A stretch of DNA of 6,645 nucleotides from Nitrososphaerota archaeon (GTDB lineage Archaea > Thermoproteota > Nitrososphaeria > Nitrososphaerales > Gagatemarchaeaceae), in assembly GCA_005877365.1 (NCBI GenBank), contig VBPP01000148.1, positions 1 to 6,645 on the forward strand, read 5' to 3'. A program made the translations under genes and the position numbers. This document shows, piece by piece, positions 1 through 6,236 of this stretch. Positions within the stretch are counted from its first letter, which is position 1. Each line of letters opens with the position of its first letter. The notes beneath the pieces are model-generated. The model had not been told where the DNA came from. It was given only the letters and a program-made list of their open reading frames with translations, and did not search any database.

Positions 1-717
1 TGTCAAGGCAATCGGGATTAATGGAACGTACAATGCCGAAAGGATACTGCTCACGATATTGCTGGCCCAACCGAAGGGCCCGCTGATGGCGCTTACGATG
101 GCCGATGCTATCACTGTGATAATTCCAAAGACGAGGGCTAGGGCGAAGGTCTTCAGCCATCTATGGCCGACGAGTTTCCGGCTCCGCCCCAGGCTTTCGG
201 AGATTCCTGTGTTTTCGATTAGGAGCGCAGGGAACGCGAGGGAGAACATTATCGTAAATATTATCCCGGGGACGACAAGTGCGATTAGTCCTGCCACGAC
301 GATGACCCCGACGACGAAGCTCAATACCCAAATCCGCACCAATTTTGATATGGCGAAACGAACCGACGCCCCGAGGTCTGCCTGTCCCTTCACAATCTCT
401 TCAGACGCCATCTTGACCGCGCCTCCGACGGCCACGGGGGAGAACACCGCTGCCACAATCAGGCTCAGGACGACGAGGGGGATAAGGACGCCAAAGAACC
501 CGGGGAGCCAGTTCAGGAACTGCTGAGGGGTACCGTTGGCGGGAGGAACGGGTAGGATGAAAGCACGCCGCACCAGTGTGGTGAGGACCCCGGTGATTGC
601 TCCCACCACCGCGAAGAGGACCAGATACTTTGCGAAGTCGCGCCGGTATAGGTCGAAGGTCTTCGAGACCACCTCGCCAAGACTTTGCTCACGTGTGATT
701 CCTTGCCCCTGGGACAT
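1..717 (-). CDS. Multi-pass membrane protein, N-terminal 239 residues (partial, runs off left edge)
   Basis: Reading the minus strand from the ATG at 717-715 gives 239 codons without a stop down to base 1, so the gene continues outside the window. The N-terminus (MSQGQGITREQSLGEVVSKT) is soluble and ends in a charged FDLYRRDF stretch. Hydrophobic segments follow at roughly residues 31-49, 72-98, 128-162, 188-210 and 217-239. An RSRKLVGHRWLKTF motif before the fourth segment resembles the 'SW-x-L-x-R-G-R-W' motif of YciC-like and glycerophosphodiesterase-membrane-domain proteins, which are poorly characterised polytopic proteins. That family resemblance is from memory and tentative; membrane location is clear. 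The plus-strand reading of the same bases is rich in Thr, Arg and Pro and looks like a shadow. A TATA-like box 26-31 bp upstream of the ATG and the lack of a Shine-Dalgarno site suggest a leaderless transcript. Confidence 0.8.
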   Translation of the reverse strand, partial: MSQGQGITREQSLGEVVSKTFDLYRRDFAKYLVLFAVVGAITGVLTTLVRRAFILPVPPANGTPQQFLNWLPGFFGVLIPLVVLSLIVAAVFSPVAVGGAVKMASEEIVKGQADLGASVRFAISKLVRIWVLSFVVGVIVVAGLIALVVPGIIFTIMFSLAFPALLIENTGISESLGRSRKLVGHRWLKTFALALVFGIITVIASAIVSAISGPFGWASNIVSSILSALYVPLIPIALT

Positions 718-742
718 CTAATTCAGGGCCCTGCCTGTGCTA

Positions 743-748
743 CATATC
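743..748 (-). promoter_or_regulatory. TATA-like box for the left-edge membrane protein gene
   Basis: On the minus strand the bases read ggatatgtag, preceded by purine-rich ccaaacgg that could serve as a BRE. The box lies 26-31 bp upstream of the ATG at 717, which would place transcription start at or within a few bases of the start codon. No Shine-Dalgarno motif is visible, which fits a leaderless archaeal mRNA. Seen by eye only. Confidence 0.35.
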
Positions 749-827
749 CGTTTGGCCTGATCTGGGATGTCGACACCGGCGGGCGCCGAGGGTCAAGCCC
801 GCGGGGTCTGCCGATGCCGCACGAGTT

Positions 828-1144
828 TCACGGAGCCGTCGCCTTTTCTGGCTGAGGCCTAAGCGCGTCTGCTATGCTGACGACCCACGCCTCTCTCCCC
901 CTGATGCGGATCATCGTCTCGTCCACGAATACCGCCGTGACTAGCCTCCTATCGACATCGAACTCGTCGCAGACCGGTGCCAACCGTTGGACCCACTGGC
1001 GTATGGACTCGTGAGACCTCTCCACGAAGGGCTCAAGAATCCTTGATGCTCTCCCCAAACTGTTTGAGCACTGATAGACATACACGCCGTAGAGCATGAG
1101 AGCGAGGGTGTCCTCTCACGTATCATGAATCTTGGAACGATCAT
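828..1144 (-). pseudogene. Broken DDE transposase, IS6/IS240-like (remnant of an insertion sequence)
   Basis: The best-preserved part is the minus-strand reading frame 1097-828. It contains a helix-turn-helix-like stretch (SLGRASRILEPFVERSHESI) followed by RQWVQRLAP, then VDETMIRIRGREAW, which is the first catalytic Asp region of archaeal IS6-type DDE transposases. The match then decays (VVSIADALRPQ) and a stop at 830-828 ends the frame, so the second Asp and the catalytic Glu are absent. A short N-terminal piece (IVPRFMIRERTP) lies in a different frame starting at 1144. Joining it to the ALMLYGVYVY stretch needs a frameshift near 1105-1115. The element therefore has at least two lesions and cannot encode an active transposase. 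I found no convincing terminal inverted repeats or target-site duplication around it. Family assignment is from motif recognition. Confidence 0.7.
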
Positions 1145-1283
1145 GAGGCGTGGGAGGCCTCATCCCCTCAAACCGTCAGGGAGCAAACAGAATAGACAGA
1201 TTACTCAATCCTTAACTTTGCAGCGCCCTCAAATCCGAACAAACTCTTAAGTAACTCGACAAGGGTTGTAAGGATAGCCCATT
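1145..1283. other. Gene-free stretch before the M24 gene; small perfect hairpin at 1143-1163
   Basis: This stretch is more AT-rich towards its right end than the surrounding genes, and I see no coding potential in it. At its left border atgaggc (1143-1149) and gcctcat (1157-1163) form a perfect 7-bp inverted repeat with a 7-base loop. It overlaps the transposase remnant and may be left over from the element. Only the right end (about 1246-1283) has a visible role, as the probable promoter and leader of the M24 gene. Confidence 0.4.
1246..1253 (+). promoter_or_regulatory. TATA-like box for the M24 hydrolase gene
   Basis: The motif cttaagta sits about 34 bp upstream of the TTG start at 1284. 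With the usual archaeal spacing of about 26 bp, transcription would begin near 1275 and leave a leader of roughly 8-10 bases. An aagg-like sequence near 1269-1273 could be a weak ribosome binding site, but it would be almost entirely upstream of that predicted start. Seen by eye only. Confidence 0.3.
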
Positions 1284-2534
1284 TTGGTCGATGGGATTTC
1301 TGTCGCTGAACACAAGCAGCGAGTTAGGAATGTTCAGGAACTAGCGAAGAAGAAAGGGTTCGACGCGGTCCTCGCCTATTCTGATAGAAGATACTCAATG
1401 GGGCAGGGTGTGGAGTCGGGACAGCATATTCGATATTTTGTCGGCTTTCAAATGCCAGCAAGAGAAATTCAGGAAGGCGTCCCGTTCGTACCTTATCAGC
1501 ACTTTCCAAGTGTTGTTGTGATACCCCAAGAAGAAGACCCAGGACTCATCTTATCCAATCAGGAAGCTGACCTAATAAGAAGGGTTCGTAATCAAATCTG
1601 GATCTCGGATATACGGACAACATCGGAACAGTATATCGATAACCGAGAAGTTGGTTTCGCGAAGATAGCGAGAGAGATGCTTGGAACTGATCGGAGGCTC
1701 AAAGAGATCGGGATAGCGGGGACCGCTGCCTCATACACACTGTATCTCGAATTTGTCAGGGCCTTCAGTGGAACAAAGTTCGAAGAATGCAGTCGTGAGG
1801 TTGACATGCTAAGAGTGACAAAAAGCCCCGACGAGTTGAGAATTCTTCGAGAAGCTGCATCCATCGCGGACGAGGGAGTGCGTGCATTGATTGAAACGAG
1901 CAATCCAGGCGTGCGAGAGTACGAAGTCCATCAGGCGGTTGAAAAGGCGATGTTTGACGCTGGTGGAGATAATCCCTGGTCTGTGATTCAAAGCGGACCT
2001 CGTTCAGCCATGTCGTACCTGAGCCCCGACTACACCCAAAGGAAACTCGTAGCCGGAGACTTGATCTATGCTGATATTGGGAGTGAACTAATGGGATATC
2101 ATTCTGACATTCAGCCAGCATACATCGTGGGGAAGAAAGGAACTGCGCGGCAACTGAAGCTGATTGAAACTTCTCTTGAGATGCTGAAAGCGATGGTTGA
2201 AGCCACGCGTCCCGGGACAACCGATACCGACTTGGTCAGGGCCGCCTACAGGGTCTTGAAGATGAGTCCTTTCGCACCTTTTGTAAGGACTTGGACCTTC
2301 GGCCATGGGTATGGCGTAGGGTCGGACTATCCCGACTTGACAGGTGCTACGCTCAATCTTCCGAAGCCGAAGCAAATGGCTCTTAGAGAGAACATGCACC
2401 TTTGTTACGAGCCTGGAATTTTTGTCCCTGGCCTGGGAGGCGCAGCCGTGGAAGACCAAGTACTAGTCACTAAGGATGGGCGTGAAGTCCTCACCAAATG
2501 CGGAGATCGGGCACAAGAGTTACTCTCGAACTAG
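1284..2534 (+). CDS. M24-family metallohydrolase (creatinase/Xaa-Pro peptidase fold), possible DoeA-type
   Basis: The product of 416 residues has the two-domain M24 layout: a creatinase N-terminal domain (about 10-160) and a pita-bread catalytic domain (about 170-410). All five dinuclear metal ligands are visible: D264 and D275 (ADIG...HSDIQ, Asp-x10-Asp spacing), H341 (FGHGYG), E376 (CYEPG) and E390 (AVEDQ). The second histidine of the classic aminopeptidase P motif GHGxGxxxHE is replaced by D348, which argues against an ordinary prolidase. Family members include Xaa-Pro peptidases, creatinase and ectoine hydrolase DoeA/EutD. The nearby deacylase and aminotransferase favour a DoeA-like hydrolase, but the N-terminal domain does not look specifically like DoeA. 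The TTG start is used because an in-frame stop at 1275-1277 precedes it and no ATG lies between. It is convergent with the MFS gene (34-bp gap). Sampled stretches show about 50% GC, lower than the genes downstream. Confidence 0.9.
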   Translation: MVDGISVAEHKQRVRNVQELAKKKGFDAVLAYSDRRYSMGQGVESGQHIRYFVGFQMPAREIQEGVPFVPYQHFPSVVVIPQEEDPGLILSNQEADLIRRVRNQIWISDIRTTSEQYIDNREVGFAKIAREMLGTDRRLKEIGIAGTAASYTLYLEFVRAFSGTKFEECSREVDMLRVTKSPDELRILREAASIADEGVRALIETSNPGVREYEVHQAVEKAMFDAGGDNPWSVIQSGPRSAMSYLSPDYTQRKLVAGDLIYADIGSELMGYHSDIQPAYIVGKKGTARQLKLIETSLEMLKAMVEATRPGTTDTDLVRAAYRVLKMSPFAPFVRTWTFGHGYGVGSDYPDLTGATLNLPKPKQMALRENMHLCYEPGIFVPGLGGAAVEDQVLVTKDGREVLTKCGDRAQELLSN

Positions 2535-2568
2535 TCCGGACCAATCTTCCGCTCGTCGGAAATCCATC

Positions 2569-3720
2569 TCAGGAGCCAAGACCGACCGCTACGCGCGGTC
2601 TTTCGGACTTCCTGAGGACGATTCCGATGGCCAAGTAGGCGGCGAAACATAGGCCGCCGATTGCGAATGTGACATACCAAGTCAGATACTCGGCAGTGGC
2701 GAATATGCTCAGCAGGAGACCGCCCACCATAGGGCTCAGGGCCTGGCCGGAATTCCAACACCAGCTGTAGAATCCAATATACTCTCCTCTCTTCTCGTAC
2801 GGGGCAAGCCTGTTCGCGAAAGCAGTGCCGGATGGCGCCTGAAGCATCTCACCGATTGTCAGACCCACTATCACGACTTGCAGTAGCAAGAGGTTTTGAG
2901 AGAAGCCCACCAGCAAGTAGCTTAGTGACTGTACCCCAACCGAAATCGCCATGAGGCTGGTCAGCCTGTATCTCAGGCCGAGACGGGAGAAGGCGTACTG
3001 GAACAGAATCACTAGGATGCCATTGAGAAAGTAGAGGTAGCCAAGGAATTGCTTCGATATGTGGACCTCCTGAGTGGTGTACAGAGCGAATGTCGGTCCC
3101 ATCTGGTTGGCGAGGAGCCCTGCGCCAATCGACACTATGGAGAAGACGAGCAGAATTCGATCCCTTGAGACAGACAGCATGTTCCCCAACTTTGGACTTC
3201 TCTTCCCCGCAGACCACGTCTCTCCAAGGTAGACAGTTGTGACCGCAAGGTTCAGGATGACGAGGGCGGTCATAATGTAGATAGAAACCGCGTAAAGGAC
3301 TATGAGCCCTCCTGCAAGGTTGGCCGCCGTAAGGAAGATACCGTTGGTCGCTTCCGATAGGGTGAAGAGGATGAGGATAGTGACGAAGGAAGGCCCGAGG
3401 GTGGCAGAGAGGCTCAGCAAGACCAAGAGCACGCCTCGGGCAGCCATGCTCAGTGCCATGGACTTCTTGCGGCCCCAGGTGTCCGCGAGGACTCCACCGA
3501 CCGCCTGAAAGAGGGCGGAGACCCCGCTCGAGATGGTTATTCCAATGCCGATGAAAAGTGGTGAGGCATTGAGCTCAAGGTAGTAGAGGGGGAGATAGAC
3601 GGTTACCACCGTCCTTCCGAAATCGTTCATGAAGAGGACGAAGGACAGGAGCTTCAGCCGTCGGTCAAAGCCACGGGGTACGAGACTCCTGACAAGGTCG
3701 CCCGCGATTAGAAGAACCAT
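2569..3720 (-). CDS. MFS transporter with an apparent internal loss of TM5
   Basis: The product is a hydrophobic protein of 383 residues, short for a 12-helix major facilitator. Motif A of the family is clear at residues 75-86 (GGVLADTWGRKK), after TM2. A TM11 motif (FYSWCWNSGQALSPMVGGLL) appears in the C-terminal half. Helices can be placed at about 25-48 (TM1), 54-78 (TM2), 87-107 (TM3), 110-134 (TM4), 136-165 (TM6-like), then six in the C-terminal half from about 188 to 368. Between FLTAAN (129-134) and LAGGLIVLY (135-143) the usual TM4-TM5 loop with its charged residues and all of TM5 are missing, roughly 40 residues. The ATG at 3720 is preceded by a weak gggaagg ribosome-binding-like sequence. 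It is divergent from the deacylase gene, so it is a candidate importer or exporter for the same pathway. Substrate unknown; function with 11 helices is doubtful. Confidence 0.88.
   Translation of the reverse strand: MVLLIAGDLVRSLVPRGFDRRLKLLSFVLFMNDFGRTVVTVYLPLYYLELNASPLFIGIGITISSGVSALFQAVGGVLADTWGRKKSMALSMAARGVLLVLLSLSATLGPSFVTILILFTLSEATNGIFLTAANLAGGLIVLYAVSIYIMTALVILNLAVTTVYLGETWSAGKRSPKLGNMLSVSRDRILLVFSIVSIGAGLLANQMGPTFALYTTQEVHISKQFLGYLYFLNGILVILFQYAFSRLGLRYRLTSLMAISVGVQSLSYLLVGFSQNLLLLQVVIVGLTIGEMLQAPSGTAFANRLAPYEKRGEYIGFYSWCWNSGQALSPMVGGLLLSIFATAEYLTWYVTFAIGGLCFAAYLAIGIVLRKSERPRVAVGLGS
2578..2602 (+). terminator. Possible hairpin terminator after the M24 gene
   Basis: The arms aagaccg (2578-2584) and cggtctt (2596-2602) are perfect reverse complements and are followed by one more T, 43 bases beyond the M24 stop. 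The hairpin lies inside the last codons of the convergent MFS gene. The T-run is short, and archaeal termination depends mainly on T-rich tracts, so this is a weak call. Confidence 0.2.
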
Positions 3721-3736
3721 TTTGCCTTCCCGGCCT

Positions 3737-3758
3737 CGGGGCGCAATTCATCGCCCCG
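3737..3758. promoter_or_regulatory. Perfect 7-bp inverted repeat in the divergent promoter region (possible operator)
   Basis: The arms cggggcg (3737-3743) and cgccccg (3752-3758) are exact reverse complements around an 8-base spacer, caattcat. Centre-to-centre spacing of the half-sites is 15 bp. The element overlaps the predicted transcription start of the MFS gene (near 3746), where a bound repressor would block initiation. It could instead fold as an RNA hairpin in the MFS leader. No regulator gene is present in the window. Confidence 0.35.
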
Positions 3759-3767
3759 TCTTGGATG

Positions 3768-3775
3768 ACATATTT
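3768..3775 (-). promoter_or_regulatory. TATA-like box for the MFS transporter gene
   Basis: The minus strand reads ccaaatatgtc, with aaatatgt as the box. At the usual 26-bp spacing transcription would start near 3746, giving a leader of about 26 bases that includes the gggaagg sequence just before the ATG at 3720. Seen by eye only. Confidence 0.35.
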
Positions 3776-3812
3776 GGTTGTCGAGGTCTGGATGCTTTTA
3801 CTAAAAGGCCAC

Positions 3813-3820
3813 GCTTAAAT
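3813..3820 (+). promoter_or_regulatory. TATA-like box for the deacylase-aminotransferase operon
   Basis: The motif gcttaaat has its centre about 30 bp upstream of the ATG at 3847. This predicts transcription start about 4 bases before the start codon, so an essentially leaderless mRNA. The opposing MFS box lies 37 bp to the left. Seen by eye only. Confidence 0.4.
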
Positions 3821-3846
3821 CGCCCGGCGGGGCGAGGAACGGAAGC

Positions 3847-4872
3847 ATGGTGGAGGCCTTCAGCATAGCCGGTGTTACGTGTGGCCCCGGCCAGAAGGTC
3901 TATCACGAGCTGGTCGTCGACTCGAGTAACTCCGTGGTGACGACACTTCCGTTGATGTTGATCAATGGCACACGCGACGGGCCCACGCTCTGCATCACTG
4001 GCGGCATGTACGGCGACGAGTATCCTGGAATCGAAGCTGCCACCAGAATATTCAACAAGACCAACCCGGGAAAACTGAGCGGAAGACTGGTCATCCTTCC
4101 TGTGTTGAATATGCCGAGCTTCCAGTGGAGGACGGTGGGATTCTCCCCCCTGGACCGAAAGGACCTGAACAGGGTCTTTCCCGGTAACCCCAACGGAACT
4201 GTGACGGAGAGGACGGCCCACATTGTCCTGAACGAGGTCATCATGAAGGTCGATTTTCATCTTGACCTCAGGGGCGGAGACACCAACGAATCCCACATGT
4301 CTCACACCATAATCTGCAGAACCGGGAATTCAGACCTTGACAGGACGTGTTATGACGCGGCTCGGGCTTATGGCCTCGAATACGTCATGATACACGACGC
4401 TGGAAAGGAGGGGGCCACCCCTGGAATCCTGCTGCATGAGGCCACGAAGCTCGGGAAGCCATCGATCATCTCCGAGATAGGGATAGGCCTTCTGACCTAC
4501 CGCGAAGAGGATATCGCCTTGACCGAGCGATGCGCGGCCCGCCTGATGAAACACCTGAAGTTGCTGGAAGGGGTAGCCGAGCCATTCCCCAGGAAGATGA
4601 ACATAATGCGCCAGGGGGCGAGGGTAATCTGCACCAAGGGCGGGATATTCTATCCGATTGTGGAGCAGACCGGACCCTATTTCACATCGATGTTGAAGAA
4701 GGGTCAGAAGGTCGGAGAGATCAAGAATATCCGCGGGGAGTTCCTCGAGGAGCTGCGCTCGCCCGTGGACGGAGTACTCCACGAGCTCCTTCCGAAGCGC
4801 GTCGTCTTTGGCGGCGAGACCGTGATCCTCATCCGAACAATCGAGGATTCCTCCGACTACTTCAAGGACTGA
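3847..4872 (+). CDS. AspA/DoeB-like M14-family deacylase with missing zinc-binding histidines
   Basis: The product of 341 residues matches the length and order of the succinylglutamate desuccinylase/aspartoacylase family, including N-acetyl-diaminobutyrate deacetylase DoeB/EutE (about 340 residues). Visible in order: an N-terminal strand region ending GTRDGP (41-46), the first metal motif GGMYGDEYPG (52-61), LPVLNMPSF (84-92), a substrate-pocket LDRKDLNRVFPG (102-113), the third-ligand motif LDLRGGD (139-145), a possible catalytic Glu in SEIGIG (E210), and a C-terminal barrel-sandwich domain (about 250-335). In the family the metal is held by His-x2-Glu plus a later His. Here E58 is kept but the histidines are Y55 (TAC, 4009-4011) and R142 (AGG, 4270-4272). 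The enzyme may therefore be inactive or chemically altered. The aminotransferase gene follows after 7 bases, indicating an operon. The family is clear; the substrate is inferred from context only. Confidence 0.88.
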   Translation: MVEAFSIAGVTCGPGQKVYHELVVDSSNSVVTTLPLMLINGTRDGPTLCITGGMYGDEYPGIEAATRIFNKTNPGKLSGRLVILPVLNMPSFQWRTVGFSPLDRKDLNRVFPGNPNGTVTERTAHIVLNEVIMKVDFHLDLRGGDTNESHMSHTIICRTGNSDLDRTCYDAARAYGLEYVMIHDAGKEGATPGILLHEATKLGKPSIISEIGIGLLTYREEDIALTERCAARLMKHLKLLEGVAEPFPRKMNIMRQGARVICTKGGIFYPIVEQTGPYFTSMLKKGQKVGEIKNIRGEFLEELRSPVDGVLHELLPKRVVFGGETVILIRTIEDSSDYFKD

Positions 4873-4879
4873 CCGCCTG

Positions 4880-5380
4880 TTGGCCGCAAAGGTTACGCGT
4901 AGCTCCGCCTCCGAGCTCGACCGCTCGAACATCGCCAGGGCGTTCGCCACGTCTGGATTGGTTCTGAAACGAGCCCAGGGCGTCTACGTCGAGGACGAGA
5001 AAGGGAAGAAGTACCTCGACATGACCGCAGGCGGAACCACCGCGGTCGGATATTCCCACCCGAGGCTAACGAAGGCGCTCGTCAGCCAAGTTTCAAGAGG
5101 CATCGATCACATCGACAGGCAGACCATGATCACGGAGAAGGCCAGTGAACTCACCGACGAGCTCAAGACCTTCGTGCCGAACCCTCTAGCCAAGGGGAAG
5201 GCGGTCTTCGGCCACAGCGGTTCGGACATAATAGAGAAGGCGATAAGGTGCATCACCAACCCTAAAGGAGATGGGGACAAACGCGCTCTCCCGCTTCTTC
5301 AATCTCCCGGGTTTCATGCACATGCCCTTTCCAGATTCCTATCGCCCTTGGTTTGCGGACGGTTCGAAAGCAGGAGATGA
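4880..5380 (+). CDS. Class III PLP aminotransferase, N-terminal fragment (frameshifted gene)
   Basis: Residues 1-123 carry the N-terminal part of a class III (omega/acetylornithine/GABA-type) aminotransferase: GVYVEDEKGKKYLDMTAGG (34-52), GYSHPRLTKAL (57-67) and the phosphate-binding region HSGSDIIEKAIR (112-123). After R123 (about 5248) the family match stops. The remaining 43 residues to the stop at 5378-5380 are an out-of-frame reading of the next segment, which continues correctly in the +1 frame. The TTG at 4880 is chosen because it lies 7 bases after the deacylase stop and leaves an N-terminus of normal length; there is no obvious Shine-Dalgarno site. The two genes are almost certainly co-transcribed. 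In DoeD-type enzymes this family removes the terminal amino group of 2,4-diaminobutyrate, but the substrate here is unproven. Taken alone this fragment cannot be active. Confidence 0.75.
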   Translation: MAAKVTRSSASELDRSNIARAFATSGLVLKRAQGVYVEDEKGKKYLDMTAGGTTAVGYSHPRLTKALVSQVSRGIDHIDRQTMITEKASELTDELKTFVPNPLAKGKAVFGHSGSDIIEKAIRCITNPKGDGDKRALPLLQSPGFHAHALSRFLSPLVCGRFESRR

Positions 5381-6113
5381 TTGTCTCGCCTTCCTAGAAA
5401 GGCTGCTCTCCTCAGTGGTTTCGCCACGACTTGTCGCGGGCGTCCTCGTGGAGCCGATTCTGAGCCTCGGAGGGAACGTCGTCCCTCCCGATGGGTACTT
5501 CCAAGGCCTGGCCAAGATATGCAGGGAGAATGACGTTCCCCTGATTGGTGATGAGGTCCTCACAGGGATTGGCAAGACCGGCCGAATGTTCGCCTTGGAA
5601 CACTGGGGGGTGTGGCCAGATGTGCTTTGCGCGGGAAAGGCCCTGAGCGGCCCACTCCCCCTGACAATGCTCCTGGCGAGAGAGGACCTGGCCGACAAGT
5701 GGGAGCCCAGAGACTATGTCGGCATCAGCAAGGATGCCTACATCCTAGGATGCGTCGCAGCGGTTGAGATACTGAGGATAGTCAGGGACGAGAGACTCGT
5801 CGACAATGCCTCGAGGGTAGGCAGCCACCTTGAAGGTCGATTGAAGGATATGGTCGACGATTTGGGGCTTGACGGAGATGTAAGGGGAAAGGGTGTAATG
5901 ATGGCCCTCGAGTTGGTGGAATCGGAAAAGACCAAGGCTCCGGATTCGCTTCGGGCCCGGAGCGTGGTCCGCGAAGCGCGAAGGCGGGGCCTCGTCGTTG
6001 GACTCACTGGAACCTGGGAAAATGTAATCCGTTTCCTTCCTTCACTGACGATCTCCGAGCGGAACGTCGATGACGCCATAGATATTCTGGTTCGTTCATT
6101 CGAGGCATCATAG
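5247..6113 (+). pseudogene. Class III PLP aminotransferase, C-terminal part of the same broken gene
   Basis: This frame opens after a stop at 5244-5246. It reads family-like sequence from the start (GASPTLKEMGTNALSRFFNL, then PFPDSYRPW), so the join with the upstream fragment is near 5246-5252. Key features are the PLP ring-binding Asp in PLIGDEVLTGIGKTG (Asp codon 5550-5552), the Schiff-base Lys in AGKALSGPLP (codon 5637-5639) and the C-terminal small domain to the stop at 6111-6113. Between AIR of the first fragment and GASPTLKE here, the segment that normally holds the aromatic-His-Gly motif stacking on PLP is absent, roughly 25-30 residues. A deletion whose length is not a multiple of three therefore explains both the gap and the frame change. 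The first ATG, at 5271, could start a 280-residue protein, but that would lack the N-terminal domain. The phosphate-contact Thr motif (normally T-F-x-G-N) is also not recognisable (GISKDAY). Confidence 0.78.
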
Positions 6114-6236
6114 GGATTCGTGGGCCAGCCTCAGGCCCCAGGAGGACCCTTTAGCAACACATGTATCTTGGTTTCCTGAAAAATGGGCTAGGCCATCGGG
6201 CAAATCTATTTCAGTTCGACTTCTGCAGCTGGGAAG
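6114..6236. other. Convergent intergenic region with a possible T-rich terminator on the minus strand
   Basis: This gap lies between the aminotransferase (plus) and the substrate-binding protein (minus). It has a 5-bp GC hairpin, gggcc/ggccc (6122-6126 and 6134-6138), just after the aminotransferase stop. A run of five A at 6179-6183 reads as TTTTT on the minus strand, about 54 bases after the minus-strand stop, and could end that transcript. Both are weak signals; I see no coding potential. Confidence 0.3.

Noticed and set aside
59..721. Two plus-strand open frames (59-526 and 536-721)
   Set aside because: Their products are Thr/Arg/Pro-rich and family-less, while the minus strand carries an unbroken membrane-protein frame over the same bases.
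4330..4950. Long minus-strand frame opposite the deacylase
   Set aside because: It shadows a gene with clear family motifs, and such antisense frames are common in GC-rich coding DNA.
5240..5380. Programmed frameshifting in the aminotransferase
   Set aside because: There is no slippery run at the join, and a shift alone would not restore the roughly 25-30 missing residues.
5271..6113. ATG at 5271 as the start of an independent 280-residue gene, with aaaggag directly upstream
   Set aside because: The ggag abuts the ATG with no spacing, family similarity begins before the ATG, and the product would lack the N-terminal domain of the aminotransferase.
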